DNA from: Arsenophonus sp052401645
Lineage (GTDB): Bacteria > Pseudomonadota > Gammaproteobacteria > Enterobacterales > Enterobacteriaceae
Length of the DNA stretch: 64,000 nucleotides
Direction: 5' to 3'
Assembly (NCBI GenBank): GCA_052401645.1
Contig: CP198939.1
Location: forward strand, 1,674,001-1,738,000
Every line of letters begins with the position of its first letter. Within the stretch, counting starts at the first letter, position 1. Shown piece after piece: positions 21,249 to 35,400 of this stretch. The notes under the pieces are model-generated. The model had not been told where the DNA came from, did not search any database, and was given only the letters and a program-made list of their open reading frames with translations. The position numbers and the translations under genes are program-made.

Positions 21249-23089
21249 GATAATATCTTTTATTTTTTTAAAAATATTTTTTATTTTACTACATGATAAA
21301 ATAATACTTTTTAAAAAACTATGATGAATAATCTTTTAAATTTGAAATCTTAATTATTTAGTAAAAACTAAAAATTATTTCGTAAATTAAAATTAAATAA
21401 TTATAAAATATATAACAAGATTTTTTTATGAAAATTTCTTTTTTCATTTAAATTACCATTATCATTTTATTATTTTATTTAATAATAATTATTGATAATA
21501 TTTTATATTTTTATCTATTTTAATAAAACTTTAATTAATTATATCAAATATACAATATTTTATAATTATAAATTATCTACTAACGACAGTAGTAAATTTA
21601 CAGTTAAAAATGTGTGTAATTGCTGAAAAGATATTTGTTTATTTAATGATTTTTCTAAAATTGATATGCTTATAATTATAAAAAATAGTATTTATGATAG
21701 ATAAGATTTCTCTATCTTTTTTTTAAATATTTTTTATTGATTAGCTATTTTAACTAAGCTAATTTATAGATACTCTTTTTACATTAAAATAATAAATAAC
21801 ATTTTTATTATTTAAACTTATTATCTTAAAAATATTTTTAATATTTAAATTAAAAATAATCAATATCTGTTATTTTTATCCTAAAGATCAATTTGATAAA
21901 ATAATTTAAAAATTTTAAAAATGATTTTTAATTAATTAAATTTATCTTTAAATTATAAGTTTTATAAGTAAATATTAATGATAAAATATTTATATTTAAT
22001 AAAATATTATGCTTATTTTAAATTTAAATTATTAATAACTAACTAAAGTTAGTTTTATCAAACTATTACTATAATAAATAGATTAATTCTATTTATTATT
22101 TTTAAATTATTTATTAAAGTTTTGATTAAAAATTTTTTAAATAATAAAAATATCATTTAATGATATTAAAGTATATAATATTGAAATTTCCTATAATTAA
22201 GATAACACTTATCTTAATATTTATAATAAAATTTATAAAATAAGTAAAAAAAAATTTTTTATTAAAATTACAATATTAATTGATATATTATATTAAATTC
22301 TGTTTTTTAATGTTAAAATAGAGTTATTGATTTATTTTATTTTTCATAATTACTCATTTTTTAAATGAAGATTTAATTAAAAAATAATATTAAACATTAA
22401 AGTAATATATAATAATTTCTTTTTTAAATAAAATAAATTATTATTAATAAGATTGTAGATAAACTATTATTTTACTTAGATAATTTTATTTATCATATAC
22501 TAAACTATTTAAATAAAATTTATTATAAAAATCTTTTTTATTTATTAATTTCAATATCTAATATATTTTTTATATAATCTAATTTATGAATTATTAAAAT
22601 AATGATAAAAATAAAATATTTAGTTTTATTTTCAGTTTTTATTAATTTTATTATTTTATTTTAATACTTAAGATTAAAAATCTTAAATAAGCAATTACTT
22701 ATAAAAAAGTATATTTTTATATATGATTTATTAAAATTTATTAATCAGTTATTTATATAAATTATGAATAATTTATATTCATTAATATATATTATATATG
22801 AAAAGATAATAACTAATAGTCTTATCTAATAAAATCTTACATAGTAAAATACTATTTAATAGTATATTAATAAATATAAGTTTATAAATATCTGATTATC
22901 TTATTTTTTATAAATATCTATTTTCATAAATATTTTTTATTATTTAATAAATTTTGATTGTATTATTAAAACTTATAAATTAATATTAATATCTTAATAA
23001 GAATTATTTTATATAAGACTATTAATAAGATAGTTAAATTCTGTTATTAATTTTTAACAATTGATATTAATATTTTAGTAACTATTAAA

Positions 23090-23899
23090 TTATCTATTTT
23101 CAATTAAATATGTTTTGATATTTTTTTGAATTTGGATAATTAATTTTTTATTACTTGAGAATACTTGTTGTAAGTAATGATTATACGTTCTTCCAAGCTG
23201 TGAATAATTTTTTAAATTATCAATTAATATACTAGTATTTAATGAATTCTGAGTTTTACGCTGTTGTTCACGTGAATCACGTAATAACTGATAAGCATTA
23301 TTAGTATTCAAATTCATTAAGTATGCATAAATAGATGCATCAATAGATGAATAAATCACATAACCTTTGATTGCATCTTTATTATATATACATTTACGCC
23401 AACATTTCATACCAAATAAGTTATTATTTTTCTCTGCTAAACCAGAAGTCCCCCAACCTGATTCTATTGCTGCTTGCGTAACTACAAAATCGATAGGAAT
23501 AATATCAACTCGATTTAGCAACTTATTCCAATTTAAGATAACATGTGAACTACATTGTATGTTATAATTTGTACAAATATGATTTAAACGTTGTTTATCA
23601 TCGTAGTTCCAATTTTTATTGAAACGCTTTAATAACAACCACTGACGATCTTGCATAATATTGTAATTATATTTTTCAATTATCGGGATAATCGCTTTTA
23701 AAAATGCTTTCTTACGAATAGTGCCTGATTGGTATTTCCTCATATTAGGTAAACGAGCTAATTCTTTTTTCTGCACAGATTTTTGATAATTTTCTTTTAA
23801 AGATAAATTAGTATTAGATAATAAATAAGTAAAACTAGATAAAAATAACAATATGAAGAAAACAAAAAGGGCGTTAAACCTCATCGATTGAGATGACAT
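23090..23899 (-). CDS. bax: Bax family glucosaminidase-domain protein
   Basis: The 269-residue product resembles E. coli Bax (about 274), a membrane-anchored protein with a mannosyl-glycoprotein endo-beta-N-acetylglucosaminidase-like domain that probably cleaves peptidoglycan. A single hydrophobic segment (about residues 9-27) should act as signal anchor, placing the rest in the periplasm. The catalytic core is VVTQAAIESGWGTSGLAEKN, with the likely catalytic Glu at 146, followed by NLFGMKCW and YNHYLQQVF. A good ribosome-binding site, AAGGAG, precedes the first ATG; a second Met at residue 6 is an alternative. It stands alone between two gene deserts. Why an eroded genome keeps it is unclear; it may take part in wall turnover alongside mreBCD. 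Confidence 0.88.
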   Translation of the reverse strand: MSSQSMRFNALFVFFILLFLSSFTYLLSNTNLSLKENYQKSVQKKELARLPNMRKYQSGTIRKKAFLKAIIPIIEKYNYNIMQDRQWLLLKRFNKNWNYDDKQRLNHICTNYNIQCSSHVILNWNKLLNRVDIIPIDFVVTQAAIESGWGTSGLAEKNNNLFGMKCWRKCIYNKDAIKGYVIYSSIDASIYAYLMNLNTNNAYQLLRDSREQQRKTQNSLNTSILIDNLKNYSQLGRTYNHYLQQVFSSNKKLIIQIQKNIKTYLIENR

Positions 23900-25693
23900 A
23901 GTGCTTCTCCTTATTTTAAAGTTAAATAAAATTACATAAATACAAATAAATAAACTTAACTATTACTATATATTATTAATTAATTTCAATTTGACTAAAA
24001 TATAAAAAAGATATTTTTATAAAAATAATTAATTTGATTAAACATATATTCAATAATGTTAAAATTTTATTTTTTAGTAAATTAATAATTTTATTACTAT
24101 TTTAATTATATAAGTTATTGATTATTTTATTTGGTTGAATTTTTTATTAAAGCTTTTTATAAAAAACAATTATATTTATAAAATATAAGAATATTTATTC
24201 TTAAAATAAGTCATTTCAATTTATAGCAAATTATTTATTACTTATGGTTATTATATTATTATAAAATAATAAGTTTTCTTTATAGAAAATATTTTGTATT
24301 ACTTATCTGATAATATGTTAATAGTTAAATAATATTTAATTACATTAAAATTTATAATTTTTAAAAAAATTTTTAATTATAAACCTCTTTTTTAATAAAA
24401 CATTTTTTCTTATTTTATTTAATAAATAATTTTAATTATTTAAATCTAACTAAATAGTCACTATTTAATTATAGTAGTTTTTAAACTAAAAAACAAACTA
24501 GTTTATATTTTAAAATTAGTTTAAAACAAAACAAATATATAATATAATTAATAAATTAATGAAAAGATTTTTAATAAAAAATTGTTTTTCTTAAAAACTA
24601 ACTAATAATTTATAATTATAATATTTTTATTTAAATAATTTCATATTAAAAAATTTATTTTAGTACTAAATAAGTACTTAGTATATAATATTTCAATATA
24701 TCATATTTATATATTTATTTTAAAAAATTAATTCATAACTTATTTAAATTTAATAATAGTTTTAAATAAAAATAATAAAATATACATTATAATTTATAGT
24801 ATTATTGCATAAGTAATCTCAAAAAAATCTTTTTTATATAATTAAAAATAAAAGAGCTTATTTTTATTAAAAAAAATAAAAATATATTATAATATATAAA
24901 ATATATTATTATAAATAATACTTATCTTATTTTCTTAATTAAGATATTATATTTTAATAAAAAGGAATTTGATATTTTCTAAGTTTATTTTTAAAATAAA
25001 AATTAAATGTAATAAAATCTTAATTATTATTAAAAAGATTATTTTATTAAGTATAATAGAACAGTATATATGCATTTATTTAAGAAATTTTTTATAACAA
25101 ATATTTAATTATTAAATTATTATAATTTAATAATTAATAAGAATAAAAACTAATGATACTTATAAAATAATGAATCTATTTATAAGTCTTTAATATAAAA
25201 TAATCTTATCTAATTTATAAATATAAAAACTTTTTTAAAAAAATTATATTATAAAAAATAAATAAACTTTTTTATTAAAATACTATTTATTTATAAATAT
25301 AATTCATTAGAAATATAAAAACTACTGCTATTACATTAAATAGAATTTTAAATAATATATCATAGTAACTAGTAATTTCCACTTTAGATCTAATTATAAT
25401 TTTAGAAATTTCAAAATAAAATGTTACTTAAACAATATATTTATATTAAAACATTAAATAATTTATCTAATCAGAAAACTTTATTTAAAATTAATCTATA
25501 ATATTAATATTAAGGCATTAAATAAAATAATTTTATATTTTATATATCTATAGTATATATACTTTGCTATTTTTTAACCTTAAAATTGTAGATATATAAT
25601 TTTTTTTAAAAACAATTTATAGGATAATTTAGTTATATGTTAAACTAATCATTAAAATATTCTATATGATTATTAAAAATTAATATTATATAC

Positions 25694-25723
25694 ATCTATC
25701 TATCTATCTATCTATCTATCTAT
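25694..25723. repeat. ATCT tetranucleotide microsatellite
   Basis: About 7.5 uninterrupted copies of ATCT. There are no spacers, so it is not a CRISPR. It is a likely site of slippage-driven length change. Confidence 0.9.
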
Positions 25724-26036
25724 ATATCATCATTAAATGATATTTTAAAAATAAATCTATAACAAATTAAAATAATGTGATATCTATTACATTAATATAA
25801 TTATATCATCATAAATTTTTATTTTAAATATCATAACATTGAATTTATTTCATATAAAATTTAATTCTTTCCCAAAGAAAAAAAATAAAGACATATTTAG
25901 TTTTAAAAACTTTAATTTTTATAAAAAATCTATTTTGAATAATAACATATAATTATTTTTTTCTAAAATATAAAATTTTCTTAACCATTATTTATTTAGT
26001 AATATTGTTATATTTTTCTTTATTAGATATTTAATA

Positions 26037-26075
26037 ATTATATTTTATATAAATATAATTTATATAAAATATAAT
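26037..26075. repeat. AT-only inverted repeat
   Basis: Perfect 18-bp arms around a 3-base loop (ATA), made only of A and T. With this composition it may have arisen by chance. Confidence 0.6.
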
Positions 26076-27529
26076 TTTTTATAAAATGATTTTATTCATA
26101 TTAAAGTTAACTTGAGCATATCACATTATCTATTTTAAATTTTAATTATTTAAAATAGATAAAATTTATATCTATTATAATGATTTACATGAATTATATG
26201 TTTATTTTTATTAAAATTATGGCTATAATTCAATAATTGATTAACAAATATATTTTTAAAATTTCTAAAAATATATTTGAATTTAAAATAATAATAAATT
26301 TACTTAATTATATTAATAATTATATAAATAATAATTATATATATTTATAATTAATTTTTAATTAATTATTTATTTTATTATTAATACCATTATTTTTTTG
26401 TTATTTAAATAGTCTTATATAATATAAAATTATTAACTTATTTAATATTTTATAATTTATTATATTAAATAAGATTAAAAATCTTGAAACTATAAAATTA
26501 AATTTTAATAAAATACTTAATTATAAATTAATATAATTAAGAGGATATTTATTAATAGTTTTATATTTTTAAATTCTTTATATATATTAATAATAAATAT
26601 TATTAATTTATTAATAATTTTATATAATTTAAAAGATATAAAATATAGATTTTAATAAATCTATATTTAATATTAATTTTATAATTTTTTAGTATATATA
26701 AACTTATTTTATATAATTGTATCTAATTACGTTTATGATGAATAATTAATAAATAAGAAATATTTTTCTATTTATATAATTAACATTATTATTTTATATA
26801 ATTTTTTTACAACACTTTATAAAAGTATTTATTTCATAAATTGTTATTTATTTATATTTAAGTATATAATAAATCAAATAATTAAAGATATTAAAATTAG
26901 CAATTAAAACTTATTTAATAATTTAATAAAATAAATTAAATTAATCATATAGATAAATTATCTTAGTAAAGATATTTTTATCTTAATTAAAAAATTTTTG
27001 TTTCATTATATTATTAAATAATAATTTTAATTATTGTTATTTTATATAATTTTTGATATATTTTATCAATTTTACACCATATAATATAACTTATATAATT
27101 AAAATTAAAATTAATAATAAAACTATAGTTTTCATAAAAAATTCTTTATTATTTATTATAAAAATAAAATTAAATAATTTATTTTATAAAATAAATTTTA
27201 TATAAAAACAAAATATAATACTTTTAATATAAAAATAAATATAATTTAAATATATAATTAAAATATTATAATTGATAATTATTCATTTAATTAAATGATA
27301 GTTTTATAAATTTAAAATTTTATTAGTTAATTACTGCTAATTTAAAAAATATATTATTAAAATAATAATATAATAGAATATTAAATATTAATATTCTATT
27401 ATTTATTATTTATTAATTAACAACGATAATAAATTATTGATAATTTATATTTGAATAAAATAAATAATAAGATGTTTTTTATTAAAAGTGAAATTTAGTA
27501 ATAAAATTTATTTATAGATATATATCTAT

Positions 27530-27561
27530 AAATCATCACTATATCCATATAGTGATGATTT
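27530..27561. repeat. Inverted repeat with GC-containing stem
   Basis: Perfect 15-bp arms (AAATCATCACTATAT) around the 2-base centre CC. Four pairs contain G or C, rarer than most hairpins in this desert. It could be a relic terminator of a lost gene. Confidence 0.6.
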
Positions 27562-29159
27562 ATTAATTTAATAAAAAACATTATCTAAAATATTTTTATC
27601 TAAAATAAAGATCAGTCATAAATAATGACTACTTAATATAAAATTAACTTAATAAATTTATATCAGTATATTATATTTAATTAATTAAATTATAATATTA
27701 ATATATTAATATTATAACCAATAAAAGATAATTAAAAAATAAATAAGAAAGTTATAAAATTAAATAATTTATATTATTATCATATAGAATTTACTTATAA
27801 TAATATATCTTTAATTATTAATTAAAGATAACTTTATTTACTTATATTGAATAACTCTATTATATAATTTATTTAAACTTAAATAAATTATATAGTAATT
27901 ATATTTATAATATCATAAGACTTATTTATAACTTAAAATTAATATCAAAATTTGATATTAAACTTAATTAAAAAATAAATTTATTTTTAAAGAAATTAAA
28001 AATAAATAACAATAATATCTATCATTTAATAATTATTAATAACATGATAAAAATAAATTTTACGAATTTAATAGTTATTCTAAGATCACGTATCTTATGA
28101 TAGAATTAAGATATATCCAGGCATAAAGTAAATAAACTTATCATTAATTAAGCAAAATACAATTAAATGAAAGTTAAGTAAAAGTAATAAAATACATACG
28201 TGACTTGATATTTATAATATCACTTTATAAATTAATTAAGTTATTAATAAAATAATAATAAAATAAATAATTATTTAAAACTTTAAATAATTATCGTATT
28301 AATAATCTTTAAAACAAGATCCATTGTAATATTCACTAAAATAAGTTAATCAATTGATTCATTTAATTACTATTATTATTAGAATATTAATGAGTATTTT
28401 AATAAAAAGCATCATGCTAAAAATAATTTTACAAAAAAATTTTTCTAAAAATTTTTCTTTATTATAATATCAATATATTTTTAGTTATTATAATTTAAAA
28501 TAAAATATTTATATGAAAATAAAATTGCCATTAAATGTAAATAGTTAATCAATAAAATAATTGATTACTAATCAGTGTTTAAAGATACTAAAATTAAGAT
28601 TTTTGATAGTTTATTAAAATAATACATCGTTATAAAAACTAGTTTGAATAATATTTAAGAAATTATTAATACTTTATAAATAATATAAATAAATTAAATT
28701 TAATTTATTTCTTGTCAACTTTATAAAATTCTATATATAAGACTTATCGTATTATATAACAATTTTATTATTATATAGTTTTATCTATTAAAAAATAAAT
28801 ATTTTTTATTTACCATTTCTTTTATTTAAAATTAATAGTAGAAGTAATATGTTTTTTAGAAAATATCTAAAAAATAATAATATACAAGTAGTTACTATAT
28901 CTACCATTATTGTTTTAAATAAAACATCAACTTTCATTCTATTAATTTTAATATCTTTATTGAGATTAATAATTTACTTTTCTTATCAACGTTATAATAA
29001 ATAAGACTAATAAATTATACATAAAAAATAAATTTATAATAATAATATATATAAAAATAATTAATACATCTATAAAATTTATAATATTTAGTTATCTATA
29101 ACTAAATATGTTATTAATAATTAAATTATCATATTATTATTAATAAATATAGTTTTTAA

Positions 29160-29269
29160 TGACTTAAATATTTTAATAAGTCAGGTTAAATTTATTATAA
29201 GATCTTTTTGATAAAAAATCTTATAATAAATTTAATTATATATAACTAGTTTAGTTCTTTAAACTAGTT
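29160..29269. repeat. Three consecutive stem-loops
   Basis: First, 7-bp arms TGACTTA/TAAGTCA (29160-29183). Second, perfect 18-bp arms at 29186-29203 and 29218-29235 with a 14-base loop that itself pairs T5 with A5. Third, 10-bp arms AACTAGTTTA at 29244-29253 and 29260-29269. Three stems in 110 bases is the densest hairpin cluster I noticed in the desert. Confidence 0.6.
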
Positions 29270-29452
29270 AATTTATGTGTATGATTTATAATACTACCAT
29301 AACTTTTTATACCATAAGTTACATATATTCTCATTTAATAAAATAAACAGTATTGGAAATTAAGTATTAAATTATCTTCTTATATAATATAAGAGAATCC
29401 ATATAATAAATTTATTTATTACAATAAATCTTTATATAAATAAAAAAATTAA

Positions 29453-29484
29453 AAGCATCGTTAATTTTAAAATTAACGATGCTT
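29453..29484. repeat. 32-bp perfect palindrome, terminator-like
   Basis: The arms AAGCATCGTTAATTTT and its exact complement meet without a loop. The outer eight pairs hold three G-C pairs (GCATCG), and an A-run precedes the element. It resembles a rho-independent terminator that lost its gene, but no gene is visible on either side. Confidence 0.55.
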
Positions 29485-32400
29485 GATTTATATTTTATTA
29501 TATTTATATCTCATCTATTTATTTGTTTTGATTTATAATATATTATTAATCTGAAATTAAAAATTAGTTTAGTTAAAAATAATTTATAACTTTCATATCA
29601 AAATAAATTTTATATAGGATTCAATATATATCATATAATAAATAAAAAATATTTTATAAAATTAACATCATTATTTTTAACACAACTTTTATCAAAGAAC
29701 TAATTAATTAATATAATTATACTTCTTACAATATAAATTATAATAAGTTAATGTATTTTTAGTACGTATAAACTAAATTCAAATTTGATAAAGATCATAG
29801 AAAATCAGTATTAAAAAACTATATTATAATCTATCTTTTAATTATATTAAATATTATTTAAGTTTTATTAGTTTATTTATTATTTTTTATAATAATTTTA
29901 TTAGTTATAAATATCATCACATTTATTTATTAACATTTAAATTTAATTTTATATTATTAACTAAATTTTATTTATCTTTTAATAATCTATTTAGTTTTAT
30001 TAAATCAATTTTAATTTCTAATATATAAATTAAATAGCATTATTTTTTACTTAAATTTTTTAGTGTATTTAAGAATTTCTATATTATTAATTATAAAAAT
30101 AATCAATTTTAATAAAAAATTAACAGATATATTGTTTATAATATTTATATTAATACACGAATATTAAATAATAATAAATAGATTTTTAATTAATCTTTCA
30201 TATTTTAATTTTATTTAATATCTTTATTATTTATACATTCTTAAATACTTATAAAAAGAATGATATAATCGTCTATAATTTGGATTAAGTAAATTTTGTA
30301 AATTAAACTCATACATACATATATTTTATATCAAGATAAAATTAATTAATATGGATTATATCAACAGAAAAAATAATTTTTTTATACGTTTATATACTTT
30401 ATTTATCTTAAGAACTTAATAATTTATCTGATAAATCTAATTTTATATATTTATTTTTTTTTAGTTTATCTAATTAAATTTAGATACTCTATATTAAATT
30501 ATAATTTAACAGTTAAAGAATTATTATTTTTATTAATAAAAATTAAATATTTATCATTAAGATTTTAAATTATTAATATTACAGATACTAGAAAATTATT
30601 TATCTTATATTAATCATTTCATATTATTAATAAAATATAATAGTATAATAAAATAATTATTATTATATTCAGAATGATCCACTATTACGTATAATATAAA
30701 TAAATATGATTAGTAGTTATGAAAAAAAATAAGAAAATTTCTATACTAAATCTAAAAGATAACTTTATTCTCAATAATATTTTTATTATATAAATAACAA
30801 TTAAGTCATGTTTTATGAATATTTATTAAAAAATATTTTAAATAAAATATTTATTAAATAATTTTATTTTAGGTTTTAAAATAAAATTAAAATTGAATTA
30901 AATTATATAATATACAGAAAATTTGCTTTTTTTTGATAAAAAACAAAATGTTCTCGATTTTTATTTTTATAAACTAATATACATTAATTATTATATTATT
31001 TCTTTATGATTTTATAACATTTAAATATAATTCTAACTATGTTATTTAATCTTAAATATTTATAAATTAATTTTAGTTATATATTTATATATAATTAATT
31101 TTCACCTAAAATTTTATCATTAATATGATATTTATAAATATTATAGAATTCAGTAATTATGATAATTTCATCTTTTTAGAAAAAATAATAATTATAGATA
31201 CATAAATTTTAGAAAATTAAAATAACTTTAAATAAGAATTAACTTCGGCATCAAAAATTATTGTCTTTAAAAGACATAAATTGTTTTTGAAAAAAGATTA
31301 ATCTCAATTAAATATTTATTTGTAATATTTTACTTTATTAGTAAAAACAATAAATTTTATTTTAATACAATATTATTATTTTTACAATAAATAATAATAT
31401 TGTGAATAAATGATAGATTATTACTGATATAGATTTAATCTAAATAAATGTTTTATAATTCTTTAAATATAAGAGATTACAGATAATATATTTATTCAAA
31501 AGTACTTTTTTAAAATAAAAAATATAATTAAATTTATATGTTTTATTTAACTTAAGATGTTTTGAACTGTTTTGTTTTAAAATAAAATTATTTTAAATAT
31601 ATTTATAATAATTAATTATTAATAAATTTTTATATATAATTAATGATTAAATATTTTTATTTTAAAAAGATATCAATAAAGTTATTATTTGTTAGTGTAA
31701 TTAAATAAGTTATTTATAATAAATAAAATATTTTATATATAAAATATTAATGATATTCAAAATCTGAAATATTTATTTATATACTATCTAATAAATTAGC
31801 GTATTTTATTTTTATGAAATTTTTAAAATTAATTAAATAGTTAATTGTTAATCAGATATATCGATAACTTATTGAAAATAATAGAAATTATTTTTGAAAT
31901 AAATCATTTTTAGTGATAGTATAATATACGATATAAATACACTATATTTTAAGTATACTCTCATAGTAATATTATACGTTTATTTCTTATTATTTAAAAC
32001 TTAATTTACTTTTACATTGATATTTAACAAATATTAAATTATATATAATAAGCAGTATTAAATATCATATATAACGTTTGTTATTGATAGATAATTTGAC
32101 TATTTATAAAATAAGTAAAGTTTTTCATAATGAAAAACGAATACATTATCATAAATTCATAATTTTTATTTTTAAAAATAGTATTTATCATTATATATTA
32201 TAATCTGTATAAATTTATTTATAAAATATAATTAATTTTCTGAAACATACTTTAAAATTCAAATGTCAACGTAACATATTTTATATAAATAAGTTTTTTA
32301 ATATTATATAAATCTTCCTTTATTAATATTTTAATCATAAAACAACAACTAAGTAATAAAATAAAAAAATTTTATTTAAAATATATAAACAATAGAAGAT

Positions 32401-35400
32401 AAATATATATTATTACAATTTTTATTTACTATAGAAGTTGAATCTAATTCCAGATAATTATAAATCTAGATTTATCTATCATTTCTAGATTTTACAGACT
32501 AAGATTATCTAAATTAATAAAAAATATAAATTTCTGAATTTTTTAAGGTTTATTTTAAGAATATTAAATTAGATAATAATGATTTTTATAAATTAAATTA
32601 ATTTACAATAATAAAAAATATTTTGAACGTAATAATAAAATATAAAAAAGAAGTTTATCAGTACAATCTATTAATTAATATCTACTTTATGTGTTATCCG
32701 AAAATATTCTTAGACTACTCAAATATTGCTTTTATAGTATTGATCATTTAGTTATATTTGCACTAAAAAATAAGAAATGATTATTTTTTATCTTTTTTCT
32801 AAAAATATAATAATTATTAATAAATTATTACAACTTAGTTAATTGATAAAAAGTTATTTATATCAATGCTTATTTTATAAGCACTTTACTTTGAGATTAA
32901 ATTAAGTAAATATATGTAATATAGGATTAACTTTACTAATTATAAAATAATATAATTGTTCAATATTATTTATTTAACTCTATAACATATATACATCCTA
33001 TGTATATAATGTATATAGGTAGTATTATTAATTTATTTTTTATTTATATTTTAAAAAAAGTAAGTTTTAATTTATCAAGTTCGAAGCTTTACTAATAATT
33101 ATCTAATAATCTATAGTATCACATCTTAATACCATCAATATATTTAATATTTTTTTATTATTATCAGATCTTAATTTAAAATACAATAATAATTGTAATT
33201 AATTTATCCACTATTAAATTGTTTTATTATAAAATATTATTAAGTTCAATTTAAGTAATTAATTAAACTGATTTAAATTTATCTTTAACTTAAATAAAAG
33301 TTATTTAAATAAAGTTTTATTTATTAATATCAAAACATTATATATTAAATAATATTATTTTAAATATAATAATATCTTATTGTAATATTTTTATAAATTT
33401 AATTTATTTTTTTATTTATCTAAAGTATAAATATATATATTTTCTGAAAATAATATTAATTTTAATATACATACTAGTATTTTATACTATTAAACTTAAT
33501 ACACAACTAAATTATCAATAAGAAATTTACTTAAATAATACTTGATAATTTTAGTTTCTATTGATTTGTAAAATTAAAATATTCTAAATTTTTTAAAAAA
33601 ATTATGAAGTTATATTAATTTATTTATTTTTTTGATAACATAAATTCTTTTTTAATATTTATTATACTTATAATATATAACTTACTTATTAACTATAAAA
33701 TAGTATATTAATATTCTTTATATTTTAATTATTAACAATCTTTTATAATACCTTGATTTTATTTATCATAATATATGTTAAATAACATTTAAAAAATAAT
33801 CTTCATAAAAAAGTATAATTATAAATCATAAAACAAATCATTTACTCTATATAAAATAATAAATCTAGAAATTTTTCTTATTTATTAGTTTGTAACTGGA
33901 CAATAATATTTTAGATTCCACTTAAGTGGAAAAATTAAATATTAATAAATATATCTGAATACTTTATAAATAAAAATATTAAAATATAAATTTTTTAATT
34001 TTAATAATCACTATTATGGATATTTATTTATCATAAACGATTTAATTCTTTATAAAACATATCTAAATTTATATTTATATTATTTTATATTTTCATTAAA
34101 GAATGAATCGTAAAAATATAAAGATAAATAGAAAAAATTAATTATTAAAAAAATAGTTATATACTATAATATTAAATATATTTATTACTAATCATAAGAA
34201 TAAAAAGCTTATATTTTAGTTAATAAAATATAAATAACACTTATTTATTTATAAAACTAAACATTTTAATATTTTATTAAAATAAATAGATCTATATTTA
34301 AATAAATCACTACCATTAAAAGATCATTTAATATCAAAAGTTAATTATAAATATAAAATATTTTTTCTAAATTAATATATATTTCTTAGTAATATTGAGA
34401 ATTGAATAAAATATAATGAATTATCTATTTAATGTTATTAATGATAAAATATAAAATTCATTTAAACTAATGAAAATTATAGACATAAAGTTTTTATATT
34501 AGCTTTAAAAACCACAGTTTTTTATGAAAATGATTTATATTTAATAATCTGAAATAATTAAAATGATAAAATTATAAATTTCTATGTAACTATTTCAATA
34601 TACATTGAATAAAATAAGTAATCAAAAAGAATAATTATTTAATTTTTAATAAGTTTATCTCTATTTAATTAACATAATATCGTTATTATATGAATATTTA
34701 ATAGAAATAATTACCTTAATTTTAATACAATACTAACTAAATTTATATATTTATAAATATTTATAAATATAAATGCCTCATATTTATAAAATCAAACATT
34801 TTTAATGTTAATATAAATAGTATTGATTTATAAATTAAATAACTTATATTAAAATTTTTTAAAAAAAATACTTTTAAAAAATATTAAAATTAAATTCTTA
34901 AATCTATAAATTACTAATAGTCTATAATTAATAATCTTAAGTATAAGAAAACAGTAGTTTATAAGTATTAATACAAAACTATATAATAATAATTAAAAAT
35001 TACAAATAAATTAATATTTTTTATTATCATCAATTTTTATTAAATAAAATCCAAACTTTATGTATAGTTAAAATTTTATAAATAATTTATATCATGAAAG
35101 ATAATTCATATATTTTATAAAGAGTAATGATAATCATTCAATTTATTTATAAACTTCTTAAGTTTAATGTTATCAAATAATCTATTACAAATAATATATT
35201 TAAATTATATCAATTAGTATAATTTTATTTGTTATAATTTAGAAAATTAATTATAACATAAACCTATTTCTAATTTTATTTACTACTTTTTAACTAAAAT
35301 AATTAATTTTTATAAAAATTTAACAATTGTTAATTACTTTATTATTTATAAAATAGATCTATATTCCAATTTATTATCTATTTGTTAAATAATAAAATAT

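Larger units (their letters stand above)
19244..23089. other. Gene-free 3.8-kb spacer upstream of plsB
   Basis: No recognisable gene. dgkA and lexA occupy the plsB-proximal part in E. coli but cannot be read here. The stretch includes a GC-elevated segment (about 20790-21130) and a perfect 36-bp palindrome at 21190-21225 between 13-bp direct repeats; both are listed separately. Confidence 0.55.

Noticed and set aside
25694..25723. Repeat run considered as a CRISPR or phase-variation switch
   Set aside because: Units are contiguous without spacers and no gene or promoter lies near enough to be switched.
33079..33086. GTTCGAAG resembling a tRNA T-loop
   Set aside because: No acceptor, anticodon or D-stem can be folded around it. 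No tRNA or rRNA gene was found anywhere in the window.
33204..33212. DnaA-box-like TTATCCACT as part of an origin
   Set aside because: Single one-mismatch site; no cluster of boxes and no dnaA, gidA or dnaN nearby.
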